Positions 59,500 to 64,000 of a stretch of 64,000 nt of DNA are shown here, piece by piece (position 1 is the first letter of the stretch; each line of letters begins with the position of its first letter). Where the stretch lies: assembly GCA_002280555.1 (NCBI GenBank), contig NCEE01000004.1, positions 76,106-140,105 on the forward strand, in the 5' to 3' direction. The DNA is from Sphingomonas sp. 32-62-10. Lineage in GTDB: Bacteria; Pseudomonadota; Alphaproteobacteria; Sphingomonadales; Sphingomonadaceae. The notes beneath the pieces were generated by a model. The model saw only the letters and a program-made list of their open reading frames with translations. It searched no databases and was not told the DNA's origin. Position numbers and translations under genes: made by a program.

Positions 59500-60456
59500 A
59501 TGGTTAACGAGCCTTCACCAACGGCAGCAGGCGAGCGGCGCGATCGGCAACGATCGCGCCCACCCGCTGAGCATGCTGCTGCGCTGGGGGTAGCCAACCT
59601 TAATCCCTTTGGCGATCTGCACACGCTGCAGCATTTGTCGGCGCTATTGGCCCGATCGATGCGCGTCGTGTTTGAGCCGTTGCTGCGCTGCGAAGCGCGG
59701 ATCTGGGCTGAGCCGTTGGTCGTGCAGCGCTTTGCAGACTACCGGGCCGAACGTCCTGAAATCCTCACCGCCTGGCTGCCAATGGTAATGGCGCCCGCAG
59801 GCGGCACAGCATTGATGTTGTTTGACGGCAAGTTCGTACTCGAACTGCTCGATCAGTTTTTTGGTGGGACGGGCGATGCCCCCCATCCGATGCCTGCCGA
59901 ATTTTCGCCTGCCGCCATTGCGATGGTCGAACGGCTCGGCACGATGATGGCCGCGCCACTGAAAAGCGCGTGGGAACCGCTGGCCCGGATCGACTTCCGG
60001 CCCGGCCATATGGAATCCAGCCCCGCGCTGCTGGCCGATGTCGATGCCGAGGATGCCGTGGTCGTCACCCGGTTCGGGATCGCGACGGGCACGGCCAAGC
60101 CGACCTTTATCGATATCATTTATCCGGTCACCGCGCTGAAGCCGCATGCGCCATCGCTGACCGGCAAGGTGCACGGCCGCACCGCCGCGCCTGATCCGGC
60201 ATGGCGCAACGGGCTGACGCGTGCCGTTATGGGGGTGCGCTTTCCGGTGCGCTCGGTGCTCGCCGAACCAATGATCTCGCTTGAAAAGCTGATGGACCTG
60301 AAGGCCGGCGACGTGATCCCGATCAGCTTCGGCGCGGATGTGCCGGTGATGGTGGGCGGTGATCGGCTCGGAACGGGCACCGTCGGCACCTCCAACGGGA
60401 AGGCCGCGATTCGGCTGACCATGATCGAACGCAAAGATGAAGAGGATTACCGATGA
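59500..60456 (+). CDS. fliM: Flagellar motor switch protein FliM
   Basis: The 318-residue protein has the FliM middle domain (LHTLQHLSALLARSMRVVFEPLL, FDGKFVLELLDQFFGGTGD, MVERLGTMMAAPLKSAW, each in part) and a C-terminal SpoA domain (LMDLKAGDVIPISFGADVPVMVGGDRLGTG, parts). The N-terminal CheY-P-binding motif, normally near residue 5-15 as Leu-Ser-Gln-x-Glu-Ile-Asp-x-Leu-Leu, is not present. The first 35 residues are instead Pro/Arg/Glu-rich. It overlaps fliN by ATGA. Confidence 0.92.
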   Translation: MVNEPSPTAAGERRDRQRSRPPAEHAAALGVANLNPFGDLHTLQHLSALLARSMRVVFEPLLRCEARIWAEPLVVQRFADYRAERPEILTAWLPMVMAPAGGTALMLFDGKFVLELLDQFFGGTGDAPHPMPAEFSPAAIAMVERLGTMMAAPLKSAWEPLARIDFRPGHMESSPALLADVDAEDAVVVTRFGIATGTAKPTFIDIIYPVTALKPHAPSLTGKVHGRTAAPDPAWRNGLTRAVMGVRFPVRSVLAEPMISLEKLMDLKAGDVIPISFGADVPVMVGGDRLGTGTVGTSNGKAAIRLTMIERKDEEDYR

Positions 60457-60749
60457 ACGACATGACCGGGGGTTTCCCCGTCGACGGGGCAGTGGCGGCC
60501 AATTTCCGGCTGTTGCAGGACGTCGACGTCAAACTGACCGTCGAGATCGGATCGACCTCGCTCACCTTGCGCGAGCTGCTGGCGCTGGGCGAAGCCAGCG
60601 TGATCGAGCTCGACCGGGCGGCGAACGAACTGCTCGACGTGTTCGTCAACGGCACGCTGATCGGACGCGGCGAAGTGGTGACGGTGGGTGACCGGTTCGG
60701 CGTGCGGATGACCGAGCTGGTCTCCCCCGACAAGCGGGCCGCACGCTGA
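60453..60749 (+). CDS. fliN: Flagellar motor switch protein FliN
   Basis: The 98-residue protein consists mainly of the SpoA domain: NFRLLQDVDVKLTVEIGSTS, LTLRELLALGEASVIELDR and NELLDVFVNGTLIGRGEVV. It forms the C-ring base with FliM. It is shorter than enteric FliN (137), lacking most of the variable N-terminus. It overlaps fliM by four bases and fliO by one base. Confidence 0.93.
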   Translation: MNDMTGGFPVDGAVAANFRLLQDVDVKLTVEIGSTSLTLRELLALGEASVIELDRAANELLDVFVNGTLIGRGEVVTVGDRFGVRMTELVSPDKRAAR

Positions 60750-61003
60750 TGATGTGGGAATATATCCTGAAGGTGGCCGTGCTGCTGCCGCTGGTCTGCG
60801 GGCTGATGATCGGCTGCCTGTATCTGTGGCGCCGCCTGGAAACACGGCTGCAGGCAACCCAGGGCGAGCGCATGCTGACCGTTAAGGAAACGATGATGCT
60901 GTCGCCGGGCCTGAAGCTTGCCGTGCTCGATTTTGAAGGGCGTAAGTTGCTCGTCTCGGTCGGGCGTGGCGGGGTGACGCTGATCGATCGGGGCGACAAA
61001 TGA
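60749..61003 (+). CDS. fliO: Flagellar export protein FliO
   Basis: The 84-residue protein has one membrane helix (VAVLLPLVCGLMIGCLYLW, about residues 8-26) and a short cytoplasmic domain (VKETMMLSPGLKLAVLDFEGRKLLVSVGRGGVTLI in parts) characteristic of FliO. It helps FliP assembly. It overlaps fliN and fliP. Confidence 0.85.
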   Translation: MMWEYILKVAVLLPLVCGLMIGCLYLWRRLETRLQATQGERMLTVKETMMLSPGLKLAVLDFEGRKLLVSVGRGGVTLIDRGDK

Positions 61004-61887
61004 CCTCGCCTGTCGTCCGCCGTGTGACGGCAAAGGGCCCCAGCCTGTTCCGCACCGCGCCTGCCGCTGGCGAAAGCGTCGCCCGTGGCGGTTGGGCCGG
61101 CCGGATCGCGCTGATCGTCCTTGCGCTCATCTTCTGTCTGATGGTGGCGGCACCGGCCTTCGCCCAGGCCGCCCCAACACCGCCGAGCTTGCCCGCCCCG
61201 CCGGGAACGGGCGACGCGATCGACCGTGCACTGGGCGATCTGGGGGGCGGCAACGCGCCGCTGTCGCTGTCGCTCCAGGTGCTCATCATCATGGGGCTGC
61301 TGTCGGTTCTGCCCGGCATCCTGCTGATGATGACCAGCTTCACCCGCATCATCATCGTGCTGTCGATCCTGCGCCAGGCGCTTGGCCTGCAGCAGACGCC
61401 CCCCAACCAGGTGCTGGTCGGTCTGTCGCTGTTCCTCAGCTTTTTCGTGATGGCGCCGGTGCTCAACGACATGAACGTCACCGCGATCCAGCCCTATGCC
61501 GCGGGCAAGATCGGTGCGACGCAGATGATCGAAACCGCAGGTAAACCGCTCCACGCCTTCATGCTCAAGCAGACGCGGATGAAGGACATCACGATGTTCT
61601 CCAAGATCGCCAAGTCGGGCCCTTATGCAAAGCCTGCCGATGTGCCCTATTCGGTGCTGCTGCCATCCTATGTGACGAGCGAGCTGAAAACGGCGTTTCA
61701 GATCGGTTTTCTGATCTTCCTGCCGTTTATCGTCATCGATCTGATCGTCGCCTCGGTGCTGATGTCACTCGGCATGATGATGGTCTCACCGACAATCATC
61801 TCGTTACCCTTCAAGCTGCTCCTGTTCGTGCTGGTCGATGGCTGGGCACTGACGATGGGGTCGCTTGCCAATAGTTTCATGAGGTAG
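61000..61887 (+). CDS. fliP: Flagellar export gate protein FliP
   Basis: The 295-residue protein has an N-terminal signal sequence preceded by an extra basic stretch (hydrophobic core ALIVLALIFCLMVAAPAFA near 30-48), then LLSVLPGILLMMTSFTRIIIVLSILRQALG (parts) and the C-terminal FLIFLPFIVIDLIVASVLMSLGMMMVSP (parts). It forms the export gate with FliQ and FliR. The N-terminal extension of about 28 residues before the hydrophobic core is longer than usual. Confidence 0.95.
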   Translation: MTSPVVRRVTAKGPSLFRTAPAAGESVARGGWAGRIALIVLALIFCLMVAAPAFAQAAPTPPSLPAPPGTGDAIDRALGDLGGGNAPLSLSLQVLIIMGLLSVLPGILLMMTSFTRIIIVLSILRQALGLQQTPPNQVLVGLSLFLSFFVMAPVLNDMNVTAIQPYAAGKIGATQMIETAGKPLHAFMLKQTRMKDITMFSKIAKSGPYAKPADVPYSVLLPSYVTSELKTAFQIGFLIFLPFIVIDLIVASVLMSLGMMMVSPTIISLPFKLLLFVLVDGWALTMGSLANSFMR

Positions 61888-61894
61888 CGTCGCG

Positions 61895-62164
61895 ATGGAC
61901 ACGCAATATTTCCTGACGATCGCGAACGAGGCGCTGTGGGTGCTTGCACTTGCGTCCGCCCCGATCCTGATCCCGGCGCTGCTCTCCGGCCTGATCCTCG
62001 GCATGGTCCAGGCAGCCACCTCGATCAACGAACAGACGCTGACGTTTGTGCCCAAGCTGGTGGTTGTTGCCGTTTCGCTGGTGATTTTCGGCGGGCTGAT
62101 CCTGGGGTTGCTGAGCGACTTCACCGTATCGATCTTCGAGCGCATTCCCGATCTGGTGAAATAG
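61895..62164 (+). CDS. fliQ: Flagellar export gate protein FliQ
   Basis: The 89-residue protein has two membrane helices separated by LILGMVQAATSINEQTLTFVPK (part), the FliQ signature, near residues 32-52. It lies seven bases after fliP and four before fliR. Confidence 0.95.
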   Translation: MDTQYFLTIANEALWVLALASAPILIPALLSGLILGMVQAATSINEQTLTFVPKLVVVAVSLVIFGGLILGLLSDFTVSIFERIPDLVK

Positions 62165-62168
62165 CGCG

Positions 62169-62942
62169 ATGTTGGGCTTTGGCCTGTCGATCGAGCCGCA
62201 GCTGTGGACGCTGTTGTTCGTGATGGTGCGCGTGAGCGCCACCTTCATCGCGGCGCCGGTGTTCGGTGCTATCAGCGTGCCGTTGCAGGTGCGCATCGCG
62301 CTGTCGGGGGCGATCGGTTTTCTGGTGCTCGCCGCCAATCCGGTAACACCGCCGGCGCAGATTTTTGCGATCACCACCTTTCTTGCCGTCGCGGCAGAGG
62401 CGCTGGTCGGTCTTGCGATCGGCTTTGTCCTGCAAATCGCCTTCGCCGCGCCCTTGGTGGCAGGCGAACTGATCGGCAATTCGATGGGCATCGGTTTTGC
62501 ATCTGCGATTGATCCGCAAAATGGCCGGTCGAGCACCGCGCTCGGGCAGTTCATGATGACGCTGCTTACGCTGCTCTTCCTTTCGGTGAACGGGCATCTG
62601 ATGCTCGTCGAGCTTGTCGTGCGCAGCTATGCGGTGCTGCCGCCGGGCTCGGCCTGGATCGCGGTGGAGCGGTTGCGCGATATCGCGGTATTCGGCGGCT
62701 ATGCCTTTTCGGCCGGGTTCCTGCTTGCGCTGCCGGTCGGGTTCCTGCTGCTGTGCCTCAATCTCGTCGTCGGCATGCTCTCGCGCTCGGCGCCTGCGCT
62801 CAACCTCTTCGCGGTCGGCTTGCCGATGAGCCTGGCGGTCGGCGTCATCGCGCTGGCGATCGCCTTCCCGGCAATGGGCGATTACATGATCGTGATCATT
62901 CAGGAAGGCCTGGCCGCCGCTGAACATCTGGTGATCGGCTGA
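62169..62942 (+). CDS. fliR: Flagellar export gate protein FliR
   Basis: The 257-residue protein has about six membrane helices and typical blocks VRVSATFIAAPVFGAISVPLQVRIAL (parts), GEAL-like VAAEALVGLAIGF, AGELIGNSMGIGFASAIDP and LPVGFLLLCLNLVVGMLSRSAP. The stop overlaps the flhB ATG by one base (TGATG). Confidence 0.95.
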   Translation: MLGFGLSIEPQLWTLLFVMVRVSATFIAAPVFGAISVPLQVRIALSGAIGFLVLAANPVTPPAQIFAITTFLAVAAEALVGLAIGFVLQIAFAAPLVAGELIGNSMGIGFASAIDPQNGRSSTALGQFMMTLLTLLFLSVNGHLMLVELVVRSYAVLPPGSAWIAVERLRDIAVFGGYAFSAGFLLALPVGFLLLCLNLVVGMLSRSAPALNLFAVGLPMSLAVGVIALAIAFPAMGDYMIVIIQEGLAAAEHLVIG

Positions 62943-64000
62943 TGGCAGACGAATTCGGCGAAAAGACAGAAGCACCAACACCCAAGCGCAAGCAAAAGGC
63001 GTTTGATGATGGCCAGGTGCTGCGATCACGCGAGTTCGCAACGGCTTTGGTGGTGCTTGCCGGATGCGGATGGCTGGCGCTGTTCGGCCCGGCGCTGATG
63101 GCGGCATGCAAGGCACTGATGGTCACCAGCTTCTCGTTCGGATCGGGCGATGTCGATGATTTCCAGCCGATGCGGTCGCTGGCGATCGCGGGCTGGCAGA
63201 TCGCCCCGCCGATGATCGCGATGTTCGTCATCACCTTGATCGCGGCGATCTTCAGCCAGGCCGGGCTCGGTGCGCTGACCTTTAACGGCAAGCTGATGGC
63301 GCCCAAGGCGAGCCGCATTAACCCGGCATCGGGGCTGAAGCGCATCTTCGGGCCGCAGGGCTGGATCGAACTCGGCAAGTCGCTGCTGAAGGTGATCCTG
63401 CTCGGCACGATCGGCTATTACATGCTGTGGCACGTCTCGACCCAGTCGATCGGGCTGGCATCGTCGGATATCGAGCGCAGCGTCGGCGCGCTCGGCTCGA
63501 TGCTCACCGGCACCTTGTTCGCGATGGCGGCGGGGCTGGTGGTAATCGCGGGCATCGACCTGCCCATCCAGATCATCCAGCTGCTGCAGAAACTCCGCAT
63601 GAGCAAGCAGGAGATCAAGGACGAGCACAAGGAAAGCGAAGGAAACCCCGAAAACAAGGCCGCTCAACGCCAACGCCGGCATGATCTTGCCAAGCGCAAC
63701 ATGCGCAAAGCGGTGAGCGAGGCACATGTCGTGCTCACCAACCCGACCCATTTCGCGGTCGCACTGCGCTATGATCGCGGGCGCGATCAGGTGCCAGTGG
63801 TGGTCGCCAAGGGACGCGGCGTGACGGCACAAGCGATCCGCGAGCTGGCGGCGGAATCGCGCGTTACCACGCTCGAATATCCGATGCTTGCCCGCGCCAT
63901 ATACTACACCAGCCGTGAAGGGCAGGAAGTGCGCGACGACCTGTACATGGCGATCGCGACCGTGCTGGCGTTCGTGTTCGGCATCAACGCGCAGGCGGGC
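62942..64000 (+). CDS. flhB: Flagellar export switch protein FlhB (partial, runs off the window)
   Basis: The frame is open for 353 codons from ATG 62942 to the window end, with no stop yet. The start ADEFGEKTEAPTPKRKQKAFDDGQVLRSRE is typical (parts). Four membrane helices follow, and the autocleavage site Asn-Pro-Thr-His is near residue 266 (63738-63749), followed by FAVALRYDRG. FlhB switches export from hook to filament substrates. Little is missing: related proteins have 350-380 residues. Confidence 0.95.
   Translation, partial: MADEFGEKTEAPTPKRKQKAFDDGQVLRSREFATALVVLAGCGWLALFGPALMAACKALMVTSFSFGSGDVDDFQPMRSLAIAGWQIAPPMIAMFVITLIAAIFSQAGLGALTFNGKLMAPKASRINPASGLKRIFGPQGWIELGKSLLKVILLGTIGYYMLWHVSTQSIGLASSDIERSVGALGSMLTGTLFAMAAGLVVIAGIDLPIQIIQLLQKLRMSKQEIKDEHKESEGNPENKAAQRQRRHDLAKRNMRKAVSEAHVVLTNPTHFAVALRYDRGRDQVPVVVAKGRGVTAQAIRELAAESRVTTLEYPMLARAIYYTSREGQEVRDDLYMAIATVLAFVFGINAQAG

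Noticed and set aside
1..64000. Mobile elements, prophage or CRISPR arrays
   Set aside because: No transposase, integrase, phage structural gene, direct-repeat array or terminal inverted repeats flanking a gene were seen.

Overview
The window is high-GC chromosomal DNA of an alphaproteobacterium. The gene content points to a Sphingomonas-like member of the Sphingomonadales. The evidence is a compact flagellar locus with RpoN-type promoters and a FlbD/FleQ-like activator, glutathione-S-transferase and sulfatase accessory genes, and frequent ATGA gene overlaps. I call the order with fair confidence and the genus only tentatively. I saw no insertion sequence, prophage, CRISPR array or plasmid function.

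Layout. (1) 1-11.1 kb, housekeeping: the 3' end of pepN, a small unknown gene, a CsaA-like tRNA-binding protein, a GST, a carboxymuconolactone-decarboxylase-fold protein, glutamate synthase in the order gltD-gltB, uppP, and an NDUFA9-like NAD-binding protein. (2) 11.3-13.8 kb: tRNA-Leu(CAG), an ECF-type sigma factor overlapping a membrane-anchored partner, and a secreted Thr/Arg/Gly-rich repeat protein ending at a strong terminator. (3) 13.8-27.8 kb, accessory metabolism: two formylglycine sulfatases (Cys-Ser-Pro-Ser-Arg and Cys-Ser-Pro-Thr-Arg), a complete formylglycine-generating enzyme with both catalytic cysteines, a second GST, an SCP2-like lipid-binding protein directly before the larger sulfatase, a DUF2855 protein, a metallo-beta-lactamase-fold hydrolase coupled to a tandem DsbA/HCCA-isomerase-like protein, a TetR regulator, a predicted propeller protein and a PepSY-type membrane protein. 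(4) 27.9-64 kb, flagellum. The minus-strand block reads flgB-C-D-E-F-G-H-I-J-K-L, then motA, then motB. A divergent plus-strand block carries a second stator pair, flgA, flgM, flgN, a rod transglycosylase, flhA and fliA. After a three-gene acyl-CoA-type metabolic insert come fliC (minus), an activator gene, and fliE-F-G-H-I-J-K-L-M-N-O-P-Q-R-flhB, which runs off the end.

How the flagellar genes fit together. Two almost identical sigma-54 promoters (38531-38547 minus, 41248-41264 plus) drive the flgB operon and the transglycosylase-flhA-fliA operon. The AAA+ activator at 50022 is the obvious candidate to serve them. FliA and FlgM give the usual late-gene checkpoint. FlgJ has only its rod-binding part, and the missing muramidase function is supplied by the separate transglycosylase.

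The most notable point is the stator. The motA next to motB lacks the first membrane helix and has a reading-frame break in its centre. A second, shorter MotA/MotB-like pair sits divergently beside flgB and looks intact. Other points worth a second look are a FliM without the usual N-terminal CheY-binding motif, an FlgH without a lipobox cysteine, an activator with GSFTGA in place of GAFTGA and no recognisable receiver domain, and the sulfatase/FGE/SCP2 module.
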